Positions 11,058 to 22,872 of a stretch of 64,000 nucleotides of DNA are shown piece by piece; position 1 is the stretch's first letter; each line of letters opens with the position of its first letter. The stretch covers positions 190,464,001-190,528,000 of the forward strand of contig JBITNC010000001.1 of the NCBI GenBank assembly GCA_050084985.1, written 5' to 3'. The translations under genes and the position numbers were made by a program. The stretch is from Nageia nagi. Lineage: Eukaryota; Pinophyta. The notes beneath the pieces are model-generated. The model did no database searches. It worked only from the letters and a program-made list of their open reading frames with translations, and was not told the origin of the DNA.

Positions 11058-12290
11058 CTAGTGTAGTAGGGAAGACCCTTCTATGTCCTCCATATCCTCT
11101 TTTAAATAAGCATAAAGATGATAAGCAACCTTGCATTGCCTCTTAGGATGGAATGATTTGAACTCTAACCTTGCCCCTAATATGTTCAAGAGTGCATCAT
11201 CTATTTCAAACACATCAATAGACCTAAAAATTTTCATGTCAATCATAGGAAAAGAGGAATCATGATTTATTTTATTAGCATGGAAGAGTGAGATGCTAAT
11301 GCTAGTGCAAATGCTATAGATATCATGAATGTTGATTTTATTGTAACATTTTCCCTTGATTTCTAATGCTAACTTGACCATGTTAATTGATTGCAACTCT
11401 AAATCTATTTCAAACTCTTCATCACTATTGTAGGATACAAAATTTTTCTAATTTGTATTCTTCACCCCTAGGCCACTCTTGCCTTCATTTAAGTTAAACA
11501 TCTTTGTAGGTAACTCTTCAATTTCATGTTCATTTTTTCCAAGGCCTTTACCTTTGCATCTTCTAGATTTCATGTACTATGGTATCAAAGGTACATGGCA
11601 CCTTATTTGTCTTATATTTTTATTGACATTTATAAAGGCTACCACTTTAGCATTGTCTATATCTAATTCTAACTCTAATTCTAATATGTCAATGTTGTAC
11701 AATATCACTTAAACATCATGTTCTTTAGATTTTGATAGATCTTGATTGCATTTGCAATAATGAGGATAGCATAGTCATTGAGGTTAATGTGAGCATGAAT
11801 GCTAGTATAATTTTTTATCCTCCTAAGCTTTATGATGCTTTCCAAATTGCTTGATGTCTTCTTTGATGACACTCTTACAAAAAACATATGTGCCAACACT
11901 TATATCCTTATAAAAATGTATACTATCACTTTATTCTTCATGTTTCTCACTCTCTTCATCATCATCCTTATGGGTTTCAATGTTTCTATATGGGACTATG
12001 GTATTCCCAAATTATGAAATCATGTTTGGATTTTTATCCACTACCTCAACTACATATTCCTATCCATCATGGTTAAATTTGATCAATCTATGTAATGTAT
12101 ATGGTATGAACCTTATAGGAAGTATCCATGGTATCCCAAGGAGGATGTCATAAGAAAAGCTTCTTTTCCAACACATAGGTCGTAACTTACACTAAATTTG
12201 GTCCCAATTGAGTAGGTAACATATATGTCTATCACATGCTTTCCTATAATTTTTAAATTTGTGATTTTGTACTTGTTTCATACAAATTTG
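11058..12290 (-). pseudogene. gypsy-1 protease-RT linker region
   Basis: Several minus-strand pieces stay open (for example 11396-11058, containing FEIDDALLNILGARLEF) but I recognise no domain. The position between protease and reverse transcriptase suits the long linker of Tat elements. Stops and frame changes are frequent. Confidence 0.45.
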
Positions 12291-12294
12291 GGCA

Positions 12295-12594
12295 TCAAAT
12301 TATCATAAACATTTTTAGAAAATCAATGGAGTAAATATTCAAACTTGCACCACCATCTACAAATGCATGCATGATTATTTTTCCTAGTACCTTTACACAT
12401 ATGTGGATTGGAAAGCATTTATCAATGATATCATCACTAATAATTTCATATTTAGTAAGCATGATAGCATTATTAAAATAACTAATCATTCCTACCAATG
12501 AGCTAGTATAAATATCTATATCAACATCAATACCATTAAGAAGTTCAAACAATGTAAATATATGCTCTTTGAATGTCTCAAATAGTTCAAGCAA
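12295..12594 (-). pseudogene. gypsy-1 aspartic protease
   Basis: The minus-strand frame includes IMLTKYEIISDD and then AFVDGGASLNIYSIDFL. The V-D-G-G-A-S-L-N-I box is the aspartic protease active site as found in plant gypsy elements (D-x-G-[AS]-S). The enzyme would cut the gag-pol polyprotein. Its position between the gag remnant and the RT fits. Confidence 0.8.
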
Positions 12595-12879
12595 ACTAAT
12601 TTTAGCATTTTTATTCTTAAGATTTTGTAGAATATTCTTTTTACATTTATCTTTCTTATTTTTCTTAAGAGAAGATGTATAAGGTAGCTCTTTTGAAGTA
12701 GAAATTGTGTTAGGGATACCTTTCTTTGATCTTATGCTCGCATTTCATGTTTGTTCTAAGTTTGAACTTGCACTTGAATCTACCTTTTTACTAAATTCAT
12801 CATCAAACTCAATAGATTAACCATTATCATCATAGAAAATCATTTTCTCCATATTAATGGAGGGTAGGTCCTAATTTTT

Positions 12880-14106
12880 TACTTTGAGTACATCATTTTC
12901 ATATGAAATTGTACCACTATCCAACATGTGTTTTAACTTCTTTCTCAATACATAACAACATGTTGTATTATGACATTTGATTTGATGATATTTACAAAAC
13001 TAATTTTCCATATACTAATGAGGTTTCTCATAATTAGTTCCATATTCGTTTCCTTGAATGTGTTTGATTAAACCTTTATCTATACATTCCTCAAACATTT
13101 GACTAAGGTTTACTTGTAATGGATACATTTCTCTAACTGATTTTTTATCTTTAAGTTTATCTTGGTGAGATGGTTCAACAACATTAACTAAATTATCATA
13201 CTTTTTATTGTAAGGCTTTCTAACATTATCTTTGTTAGAGGATGATGATGTATATACTTGAGAAAATTAGACCTTCCTAATAACTCTTATTTCTCAATAA
13301 GAAAATGAACCATATGCATAAATGAACCATGACTATATTAAAGACCTTTTTTGCTAATAACATGATGAATGTTATTAAGGAATACCTTTGCAATGAAGCT
13401 CTCTTCCACATTTTGTTTGGTGGATCTCCAAAGATTGATGAACCTAGGGAAAAACTTGTCTAATAGATCAAATCTATCAAATCAACTAGTTTATTCACAT
13501 TGCATCTAAAGTGAGCTTTGAATTGATCTTTCAGTTGCTAATAAGATGTTATAAAACCTAGTTCCAAGCTATGAAATCACATCTGTGCTTCACTAGTTAA
13601 ATTAATAAGAAAATACTTCACTTTCAAATGATCATTATCCTCACATTTAAGCTTCATAATGTATTCAAATCCCTATATATGAGTAATAGGATCAATATTA
13701 CCATTAAAATTTTTGAATTCAAGATTGTTACTTGTATCAACAAGGAGTGTATTTTGAATCTCCATGCTTAATGGATTACCCTTGTTCTCTATTCTATCTA
13801 TTCGAACTTTGAATTTGCTCTCAAGCTATGCAACCTAAGATTCAAGATGTATGAAATATTCATTAGGAAGGTTCTAGAATTATATGCATGATTTATAATG
13901 TTCTTGCTAGTGTTAGCATTGGTGTTGATGTTAGCATCTATGCTAATGTGCACATCTGAGCTATGTTGAGTGATATCTTGGACTATGCACATAGATTCTT
14001 TTGCAATAAGATCTTGAAATTTAGGTATTTCCATAATTTTGGTCAATACTTTGGGATTGATGCTTACCATTTCTACCACACTTACAAAATTTTTGATCAA
14101 ATGCAA
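12880..14106 (-). pseudogene. gypsy-1 gag
   Basis: Gag is the particle-forming protein. On the minus strand, 14106-13798 is open (start MHLIKNFVSVVEMV). After a frame change, 13770-13480 contains HLKVKYFLINLTSEAQM, then a stop where Trp is usual, then ITSYQQLKDQFKAHF: the retrotransposon gag core. Near 13000-12880 is CKYHQIKCHNTTCCYVLRKK, the C-x-Y-H ... H-x-T-x-x-C motif seen in Tat/Ogre gag. At least three stops and two frame changes break it. Confidence 0.8.
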
Positions 14107-14199
14107 CTAAGAATCCTAGGGTTATTGATGTAAAATATAGGTAGGTTTGAGAGCAATTATATTCTAACCCTAATTTAGATAAACAAAATGATATAAAAA

Positions 14200-14212
14200 T
14201 GTGGGCACCAAT
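14200..14212 (-). other. gypsy-1 primer-binding-site-like sequence
   Basis: Reading the minus strand just inside the 5' LTR gives TAT then TGGTGCCCAC. TGGxGCCC starts are common in plant gypsy primer sites, but I cannot assign the tRNA. Confidence 0.45.
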
Positions 14213-14213
14213 A

Positions 14214-15010
14214 TATTAATATGTGTTTTGGAATCACCTAGGGTTATACTCTAAATATTCTAAAGGACCATACATATTTTACTTTATGGATTATCTAAAG
14301 CTAATTAAACTTAAACAAACATAGATGAATAATGTAATTCAATAGTGTAGTAATAAAATAATAAAATTACATTGATTTTAATATGTAAAACACAACTACA
14401 ATCACTAAAGGGAAAGGAATAAAGTGAAAGATAAATACTTGTGTGTTCCTACCTATTTTTAGATCGAGGATATGAAAAATGAACTTATCAAAAGAAGGTG
14501 ATCTTGTTGTACGAATCCTAAAGCCAACTACATAATAAACATTAGCACATGTGCTAGTCTCAAAGAGCTCAATGTAGTCACTAACAATACTAAAGAATGA
14601 GGTTTTTTAACAAGTATCAATGATAGCAAAGATGATAAAAAGTCAAACTGAGTATATGATCATAGATGTGGATAACAAATATTCACTCAAGTGGTAACAA
14701 GATTCCAATCTCAATAGTTGGTGTTTAGAAACACCCAAGAGTAGGGTACTAACTATCAAGATATAATCTTTACATGCTTTCTCTAGGTTAGGGATACTTA
14801 CATTTATATCAGACATGATTCACCATTTGACCCCTTGTGTGAAAGTAATAATCATCCTAGTGTACCTAACATAAAACATAAGAACACAACTTGAGAAACA
14901 TGTGATAACAATGTAAAATATGGTTAAATATGACTAAATATGATTAAAACATGTAGGTAAGTTCTACCTAAGTGGGAATGTGTTAAGGAGGCCATTTTTA
15001 GGTGTCAACA
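14214..15010 (-). repeat. gypsy-1 5' LTR (right end)
   Basis: 797 bp, aligned to 4328-5130. It ends ggtgtcaaca on the plus strand, so in element orientation it opens TGTTGACACC. The opposite terminus has decayed to TATTAAT. Confidence 0.92.
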
Positions 15011-15015
15011 TGAAT
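15011..15015 (+). repeat. target-site duplication TGAAT (right copy of gypsy-1)
   Basis: Identical to 4323-4327. Confidence 0.85.
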
Positions 15016-15690
15016 AAGTTTTTAATTTTTTTCTAATATATTGTTAATTTACTTCATTCTAGTTTATATCTCTTGTACTTTCATGACTTGCTTGGTCAAA
15101 ATCAACCATGACTCCATAGTTAAATGTTATTCTTTTCAATTCTAAAATGTTGGGCATATTCTCATGCATTGAAGGGAAAGATAATTCCTACATGCATTTA
15201 TATGAATTTTTTATTAGTGCAATCATTATATTTATATAATATGCAACTATCATTTAAAAATATTAAAGATTAAATGCATATGAATACAATAAAAATTACC
15301 ATTTTATTCATCCAATAGTTATATTTAATGCGTATTCATTTATATTTTATCCTTTATTTGATTTTTGTTTAATTTATTTCTTCATCCATGATCTTGTTGG
15401 ATAGTCTTTTGGCCAATTTTGATCTTTTAGATGTGTAGGTAGATATTTACCCCTTGGATTTTAATTTTGAAATAAGGAACATTATCCTATAACTACATTT
15501 ATTTCACTATTGTATAATTAAATCCACACTTTATAATATTCCATATTCTTCATGATAAATTGGGTTATAGATTAATACATGTTACAATCTATAAATTCAT
15601 GATAACATAATGTATACTCATTAGTAACAGTTGATTAAATTAAATCCAAAATGCATGTATATATTATTATAAATTACTAATATGTAAAAT
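15016..15690 (-). other. CACTA transposase gene region, poorly preserved
   Basis: This sits between the transposase body (15.7-18.3 kb) and the gypsy-1 insertion. Short minus-strand segments remain open (MHENMPNILELKRITFNYG near 15165-15110) but no motif is secure. It is probably intron or the variable C-terminal half of the transposase gene. Confidence 0.4.
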
Positions 15691-15699
15691 ACTATAATT

Positions 15700-18300
15700 A
15701 ATTTTAAGTTAATATGATGTCCCCTTTGTCTCCAAAATATCCCATTCTAATTTGTGTATGTCTTTTTCTACATGCCACATCTTTGGGGTAGAAGCATCAA
15801 TTTAGGAAACATGCTTAGTTACATAAAAATGATTCTTATACAATGTATCCCTCACACATAGATCCTTCTAGTTGTGATTTTCATCAACAAATTATTTTAA
15901 TAATTTTAAAAATATCCCTACAAAAAATATGTTTCTTTTAATTATAACACCTATTATCTTAATAGTATCTACTATGTGGATCAACTGGTGTACTTGTATG
16001 TCCATAAAAGCAGCAAATATTTCTTTTTCAAATTTATAGACAATTTCAAAAATTTCACTACACCATCTATCTATTTTAGCCACATGTATCTTCTTTGAAG
16101 TTAACCACCTATTTATGAAAATATAATTAATATTATCAATAATAAACATATGTTATTTTTCATAGAGTAATACTATAATATGACATACCTTATAACTAAT
16201 GATAGTTGACCAATTGCATATATTTGATCATGATTTAAACTCATAAATCCATGAATTGCAAGTAGAAAAATATATTATAAATAAATAAATATTAATTTGA
16301 ATATTTTGATTAAAATATATATTAATATGAATATAAATTTTTTTATAAATATATAATATAAGAATACCTTCAAGAAGTTTTGGTAATCATGATATTTTAA
16401 TAGTGTCATATTACTATTAGAAATGAATGCTCTTCTTAGAGATGATGCATATTTAGTTAGTGTTCTAATGGTTTGAAGAAATTTGTGTACCATGTCCACT
16501 TCTTTTTTTGTAATCCATGTGGGAGCACTAGGTACTTTTATCGTTCTCTCTAAATTTTGACTTACCCATAAGGCATGCTTTATATTGGTTTTTTTTTAAA
16601 TCATGTCAATTCTTTGTTTGTTGTATACCGATAGAAAGAAGATGCAATATTCTTTATAGTGTGCATAGGATCTTACAAATGTACCACTAATAAATGCTCT
16701 CAGTAAGTTATGTTATAAAATATTGATAGTTTGTTCATGCTTAAAAATATGTATAAAATGAATCATATAACTTATCAAATAATGCAATTGAAAAATTATA
16801 AATTTACAAATATGCATATTTTCAAATAAATAAATATATTGATATATTTTATTAAATTTCACCTTTGGATCAGTCATTTTCTCCAACAATAACTTCATTT
16901 GGACCTTCAACATTACCTTCATCAACAGCTCTATTCTAATATTTTTCTTCACTTTCTTGGTACTATTTTTCCACCAATCCATAGAAGATTCATAATAAGG
17001 AATGGGTGTGGTTTCAACCTCACCATTAAACTATGATTTCATATCTCTAAAACTATGACCTATTGACAAATATTTTCTATGGTTAAGGTATTCCATTTTA
17101 TTCAAGTCATTTGAATATCTTGTGAGATTTTATACACACCATGGAAAAGCATGATGACCTTTTGTATGAATTCCTTTAATAATTTTTATTATAGAATACA
17201 TTATCATCTGGTAAAAGAAAATCAAATATTTACAATATATTACTTTTGTATACATGCACATGTAATAAATTTTATTGACATACATACCTGAACAAACAAT
17301 AAACCTTAGATAGTTATTTATAATCCAATGTAATATTCCATATAATGTGAATAGTATTTTTTTATTGGTATAATTATATCAATCATTTAAATTTCATTCT
17401 ATAAGAGCATCAATTTTTCAATTAATGGTTCAAGGTAGACATCTATATTTTTCACCTAATATATTTTAGGGACTATAAGAGTCAACATCAAATATTCTTT
17501 TTTTATATACATACATGGATGTATGATATAATTGATTACAATAATATGTCACAATGAATAATTAGATGATTGTATAGCAAATGGATTGATTCCATTAATT
17601 TCTAAACCCAATTTGATACTTTAGGTTCCATAAGAAATATGGCAAGCCACTTATTTTCTATATATTTCTCTACTTTATTATTTGTAGGAATGCATAAGAC
17701 ACATTATTCACTTCTATTTTATGCATGCCAATCCATATATTATGCAATTGAATTACACAAAATAATTTTATCAACTTAGGAATGATTGACATATGGAAAA
17801 CAACCTTTTGAGAAATAGTTTTCCCTATCCTTCAAAATTTCATTTACCTTTCTACACGAAGAAGGGATGACATTATGACTTGGAGGCAACTTAGAGTTTA
17901 GTAACCTATGATAACACAAAAAGTAATAAAATTATTATATTAAATATTAAATAATGAAAAAAATATAATTAATATGCAAATTGATGGAAATTAAAAATTT
18001 TAAAAACAAAAAATGCATACTTCAAAATATCAGTGAAACTTGTTAATGTTCCATGTTTGGCTTTTATATTTATCAAAAGTAGGGTGGTTGATAACCAAGA
18101 TAAATGTGATCCTTCATATAAATGTGTTTTTGAATCAATATACATATTTTCATTGACAAAATAATCACCTCTTACATCATCATGTGTATAAGGAGTATTA
18201 TGAATGTCAACACTATCATTTTCATTATCATTTTGAAAGATTGACTCAACTAAGTCATTTAATGCTTCCTATTCTTATTGAATATTATTCTCTCTTTCAT
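15700..18300 (-). pseudogene. CACTA (En/Spm) TNP2-like transposase
   Basis: A series of minus-strand segments follows the order of plant TNP2/Transposase_21 proteins. HLYEGSHLSWLST, KAKHGTLTSFTDIL and LPPSRNVIPSSCRKVNEIL are at 18130-17830. NIDVYLEPLIEKLMLL is near 17445. YLNHRKYLSIGHSFRDMKS and a stop then FNGEVE are at 17095-17020. APTWITKKEVDMVHKFLQT, then LLKYHDYQNFLK, are at 16540-16375. A DUF4218-like exon, VAKIDRWCSEIFEIVYKFEKE, then QVHQLIHIV, lies at 16149-15892. Gaps between them look like introns. The protein would cut and join CACTA elements. Stops are many. The gene's far C-terminus is at 4030-4255, cut off by gypsy-1. Confidence 0.85.
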
Positions 18301-18552
18301 CATTATGATCTATTTTTAAATACATGAATACCATAATAAGATTTTTTAGATTTATATCTTTCAATAAATGTGCATTATCACTAAATACTATATGTAGTCA
18401 CTTCCTTTTCCAATGAATTTTTTTATGATGCAAAGATTGTATATAACACATTATTTTGAGTTCTAGTCATGTTCATTTATTTAATTTTGATATGTATATT
18501 ACATTAATTTTTACAAATAAATAAAATAATTAAAAAATATAATATTTTTCAT

Positions 18553-18895
18553 TAAAACATGAATAAGGTGTAACAATTATATCATAATATAAAAAAAAGA
18601 GTAAAAGTTTTCATTAATAGGTGAAAAAGTGTATCACATTTGTCAAGGTATAATAAGTGTATCATAATATAAAAGTAAAAGTTAAATTTTTTTATTAATA
18701 GGTAAATAAGAGTATCACATTTTTCAAGGTGTAACAAGTGTATCACAATATAAACGTAAAAAGTAAATTTTTTTTATTACTATGTGAACAAGTCTATCAC
18801 ATTTTTCAAGGTGCAGTTATAAGTGTATTAAAAAATATTTTTATTAATAGGTAAAAAGTTGTATCAAGTGTATCATAAGACATAAAAAATGTTAA
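18553..18895 (+). repeat. ~80-bp tandem repeat, about 4 copies
   Basis: Copies begin near 18613, 18693, 18776 and 18842 with tattaataggtgaa followed by gtatcacatttttcaaggt and aagtgtatcataatat. They lie between the SET-like frame and the transposase. Confidence 0.8.
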
Positions 18896-18949
18896 TTTTT
18901 TAGCCTTCCCTCACTTTCATTCTAGTTTAATTATTACCTTTTAATCTCC

Positions 18950-20383
18950 TAACTCCAAACATCTCTTATGTGGTGGAGTAGGTATTCTAAAATTGTAGTG
19001 CACTAATAACTCATTACCAAGGGAAAGAGATCCAATAGGAACTACACCTACATAACTACACATTATTATACCTATGAAGTCTTCTTGATCTTTGAAAATT
19101 CATAGTTCACTTTAAATTTGTCACTTTTCAAATTGTTTATATATCTTGCAATATTTCCATTTATCTTTTAATGACCATCAATGTACAAATATTTTTATGA
19201 ATCTATTATTGATGTTGCAACTTTTTTACACATGATAAATGATGTTAATTGAATCTAATCCACTTTATTGTAAATTGGCCCAAAAAATGGAATCAATGGT
19301 GATGTTACCATATTTTTGCAAACATGCATATTAGATAATATAAACAAACTAATACCGTCATCACTTATAAATTTGGAAGGTTTTATTATATATGAAAGAC
19401 CATAATAAGTGAATTTCTCATAATCCCTAGGAAAATATATTTCAATTGGCTATGTCTACATGTTGAATGTGAATATGTATTCTTGTATAAATATCATAAA
19501 TTATTTGGTAAAACTAAATCACCAACATTCTCTAATAGTATACCAATTAGCTCCTCATTTTCATTAGTACTTGCTACTAATATTTGAATTTATCCTTTAT
19601 TTCTTATTCATGTACATGTTATTAAATCTTCATTTGATGAATATGGTACTTGTATTTTTAGTGGGTTAATCTCTTTTATATGTTTAGGTCTTCTAGTAGG
19701 ATCGATTGGATTATCAATGCAATCTTTTCTAATTGTAGGAGGCATTGCACCTTCTATCTTTGGTAGGTGTTCAACATCATAATAATAATATATTTGTAAA
19801 CCTCTACACCTTGAAAGCCCATATATAATTAATTACCTATAAAAAAGAGTGATAGTATCATTAAATCATTTTCTCTTTAAATGTGATATTGGTTCAATTC
19901 CTAGAAAAGCACATCCTACTAGAAACAACTCAATGGCTTCTTTATCTCATTATGTCATTGATTTAATTTGACCTAATTTTTATTTTTGGGGATAATTAAA
20001 ACATCAATACAAATAATATATATTGATTTTATTTTATTTTATTTAACTAAGAATTCAAAAACCAAATAAATTTTTGATACTAATTTATACTTCATGATCA
20101 TAATCATCTTTTGATGATGTAGATTGGTCATCATATTCCTATAACATTATCCATAATATAAATTAGTTCAAAATTACACATATATCAATATATCATAAAA
20201 ATGAAAATTTAAATTATATAATATTTTTACATATCTAATGAAATTTGTATGTTGATTAAATTCATATACCTTATCCTCATCATCAAATGATACATTGTTT
20301 TGCTTATGATGAATTTGTTGTGTTTCATCCTCATAGAGAGACACATACATCCTTCTATGTCTTGACATAGTGATATAACCCAA
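18950..20383 (-). pseudogene. SET-domain protein remnant upstream of the CACTA transposase
   Basis: On the minus strand YFPRDYEKFTYYGLSYII leads into SKFISDDGISLFILSNMHVC (about 19430-19320), like the start of a SET domain. Then come PFFGPIYNKVD, KYLYIDGH, and INGNIARYINN followed by KVNYEF (about 19275-19090), the GN-x-A-R-F/Y-I-N-H/N and N-C-x-F region. After a frame change comes VGVVPIGSLSLGNELLVHYN (19063-18990), the G-E-E-L-x-x-D-Y box. SET domains transfer methyl groups to protein lysines. Upstream, a short acidic exon starting MSRHRRMYVSLYEDETQ (20368-20270) has a possible donor and an acceptor near 20147; 19800-19630 holds VEHLPKIEGAMPPTIRK, unassigned. The H of N-H-S-C is N here and stops occur, so it is not functional. 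It could be a captured host gene or a gene of the element. Confidence 0.6.
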
Positions 20384-20509
20384 TGATTATGTTCATAATA
20401 ATATAATTAAAAAAATAGAAATAATTAATGGTTAATAAATTAAGGTTAATAAAGTTGAATAAAGTCAAAATTGAATCAAGGTTAAAAATGTTGAATGCAC
20501 AAATTATGG

Positions 20510-21715
20510 TTTAGGGTTTGTATATAAGGTTTAGGATTTAGTATTTAAGGTTTAAAAATTAGGGTATAGGGTAGAGGGTTTAAGATTTAGAATTTAGATT
20601 TTAGGGATTTGAGTATAAGTTTTATGGTATAGGGTTTAAGGTTTAGGGTTTAGGCCTTAGGATTTAGGATTTAGTGTTTAGTGTTTAGGGTTTAAGGTTT
20701 AAGGTTTAGTATTTAAGGTTTAAGGATTAGGTATTAGGGATTAGGTATAAGGTTTAGGATTTATGATTTAGGTATTAAGGATTAGGTTAAAGGGTTTATG
20801 ATATATATTTTAAGATTTAGGGTTTAGGGATTAGGTATTAGGGTATAGGGTATAGGGTTTGGGGTTTAAGATTTAGTTATTAGGGTATAAAGTTTAAGGT
20901 TTAGGGTTTAGTATTTAGTATTTAAGGTTTAGGGTTTGGGATTTGGGGTTAGGATTAAGGTTTAAGGTATAGGGTTTATGGTTTAGGTATTAAGGTATAT
21001 GGTTTATAGATTAGGGTATAATGATTAAGGTATAGGGTTTAAGGATTAAGTTATAGGGTTTAGGAGTTAAGGTTTAGTATTTAGGGTATAAGGTTTACTA
21101 TTTAGTGTATAGTATTTGGGGTTTAGGGTGTAGGATATAGGTTTTAGGGTTTAGGGTTCATGGTTTAGGCTAAAGGGTCTAGGGTATAGGGTTTATAGTA
21201 TAAGGTTTAAGGATTAGGCTTTAAGGATTATAGTTTAGGGCTTAGGGTATAGGGTTTAGGGATTAGTGATTTGAGTGAATAATATTTAGTTTTAAATATT
21301 TGGGTTTAGGGATTAAGGTTTAAGGTTTAGGGATTAGGGTATAAGGTTTAGGATATGGGATTTAGGGTTTATTGATTAAAGTTTAAGGTTTAGGGTTTAT
21401 GCATTACCATTTAAAGTTTAGGGATTAAGTATTAGGATTTAATATTTAGGGATTAGGATATATGGTTTAGGGTTTAAGGATAGGGTTTAATGTTTAGGGA
21501 TTAGGTATTAGGATTTAAGATTTATGGATTAGGATATAGGGTGTAGGGTTTAGGGAAAGAGTTTAAGGATTAGGGATTAGGATATATGGTTTAGAGATTA
21601 AGGTATAGGGTTTATGGATTAGGGTTTAAGGTTTATAATTTAGGGTTTATAATTTAAGGTATAAGGTTTAGGGATTAGGGTCTACATATTAAGGTTTAGG
21701 ATATGGGGTTTAGGG
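20510..21715 (+). repeat. degenerate telomere-like (TTTAGGG) array
   Basis: About 1.2 kb of TTTAGGG-derived units with TTTAAGG, TTAGGGA, TTAGGTA and ATAGGGT variants, all in one orientation on the plus strand. The units are too degenerate and too embedded for a chromosome end. It lies immediately upstream of the SET-like frame. Confidence 0.9.
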
Positions 21716-22106
21716 TTGAATTAAGATAATGTAATGCGATATGGTTATGTTCTTTAATACTTCACAAATGTGCATCAAATAGCCTATATGCTTAATTACT
21801 TTATCATGCAATGTGATGTGGTTATCATTTTTATAATTTAAAAAAATTAATTAAATCTTATTATTATGAACATTGTAAAGTAAATTTTTTAATTTTTCTA
21901 AAATTAATGTATACTAGTCATGTGTTAAAACATATAGGTTGGTAAAAATATAAGTTTAATTTAGCATATATTTTTAATGATTCGCATAAAAATAGTTTGA
22001 AGTGGTTATTATGACTCTTCCTCCACTATTGATAATCTAACCCTTGTCTAACCGACATGGGCTCTAGGAAAGATAAGAAACATAAAAGGCTTCCTAGGGC
22101 TATGTG
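21716..22106. other. flank of copia-1, CACTA subterminal-like motifs
   Basis: 21730-21840 has atgtaatgcgatatgg, tgtgcatcaa and catgcaatgtgatgtgg, resembling the 3.7-3.9 kb cluster. No gene is seen. Confidence 0.35.
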
Positions 22107-22111
22107 TTATT
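22107..22111 (+). repeat. target-site duplication TTATT (left copy of copia-1)
   Basis: Matches 41995-41999. Confidence 0.8.
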
Positions 22112-22594
22112 TGTTAAAAAGTATAATGCATTATTATGTAATACCTATTTTTAATGTAACCCATTTAATACTTAAAGATATCAAGATATATTAAGTATTA
22201 AGGGAATAAAATATTAGAAAAAGTTAACTTAAACCTTGGGTAAAATGGTGGCTAAAGAGAGGGTTGTATGTTATAAATAGAGGGCTTCCCCTCTCTCATA
22301 ACACACACTTGTAGAAGCATGAAAATACTAGTATTGTAGAATTGTAGGAATGCTATTGTAGGAGTTTTGTAGAAAAATTCTTATAGAAGAATTCTTGAGA
22401 ATTTGTGGAAGAGTTCTCTTGTGAGAAGTAATAGAAAACATGGTTTAAAGTGGATGTACTCCCAAGATATGGAGAAACCACTATACTTATTGTATGTTCA
22501 AATTGTGAGATTGGATATTTGTTATGTTGGTTTAGAGATCCTTCTTGAGATCTTGGTAGATTAGGATTTTACTCTTTAAGATGTAAATTGAACA
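22112..22594 (+). repeat. copia-1 5' LTR
   Basis: 483 bp. It shares cttgagatctt, gtggatgtactcccaa and the flanking pattern with 41536-41994 throughout. Confidence 0.9.
22272..22279 (+). promoter_or_regulatory. TATA box of the copia-1 LTR
   Basis: tataaata, about 160 bp into the LTR, followed by a CT-rich stretch where transcription would begin. The right LTR has the decayed form ctaaaaata at the same place. Confidence 0.6.
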
Positions 22595-22596
22595 TT

Positions 22597-22608
22597 TGGT
22601 ATTAGATC
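22597..22608 (+). other. copia-1 primer-binding site (initiator Met tRNA)
   Basis: tggtattagatc differs from the usual TGGTATCAGAGC at two positions and lies two bases after the LTR. Confidence 0.75.
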
Positions 22609-22867
22609 CATCTTAGAGGCTCCTCTTTCACCATTATTGAACTTGAAAATTTGTGGTAACTCTCCTCAAATTTAATCGTATATATATCCCCTAAAATTGT
22701 TTCAATTTTTATTTGAAACTTAAATGGTTTGTACATTTCAATTTCTTATTTTGAAGTTGAAATTTTATATCTATACTAATACGTTTTATCTTGAGAATAA
22801 TGGGTTAAAATCTAAGGTAAAATTTTACCTTAGTTACATGTTAGTAGTATTTAAAAATTGGATCTAA

Positions 22868-22872
22868 CATAT
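22868..22872 (+). repeat. target-site duplication CATAT (left copy of gypsy-2)
   Basis: Matches 36601-36605. Confidence 0.8.

Larger units (their letters stand above)
4328..15010 (-). mobile_element. Ty3/gypsy LTR retrotransposon (gypsy-1), Tat-type, minus strand
   Basis: Two ~800-bp LTRs (4328-5130 and 14214-15010) bracket a minus-strand gag-protease-RT-RNase H-second RNase H-integrase order. A five-base target duplication TGAAT flanks the element. In element orientation each LTR begins TGTTGA/TGTTGACACC, a polypurine tract precedes the 3' LTR (left end) and a TGGTGCCCA primer-site-like sequence follows the 5' LTR (right end). The classical RNase H followed by an archaeal-type RNase H before integrase is the Tat/Ogre arrangement. 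All genes carry stops and frameshifts. It has inserted into a CACTA transposase gene and has itself received a small CACTA element at 9008-10046. Confidence 0.93.
15011..20400 (-). mobile_element. CACTA element remnant (large); borders unresolved
   Basis: This covers the co-oriented SET-like and TNP2-like remnants and the repeat between them. The element continues at 3.7-4.3 kb beyond gypsy-1. I could not find a matching pair of CACTA termini, so the outer limits are unknown. Subterminal-like motif clusters at 3.70-3.90 kb and 21.73-21.84 kb are candidates. Confidence 0.55.

Noticed and set aside
20510-21715. A true chromosome end
   Set aside because: The array is internal, highly degenerate and flanked by transposons on both sides.
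3240-22111. Exact termini of the large CACTA element
   Set aside because: A cacta word at about 3249 and tagtg-like words near 21.9-22.0 and 42.05 kb do not form matching inverted repeats, so no borders were assigned.
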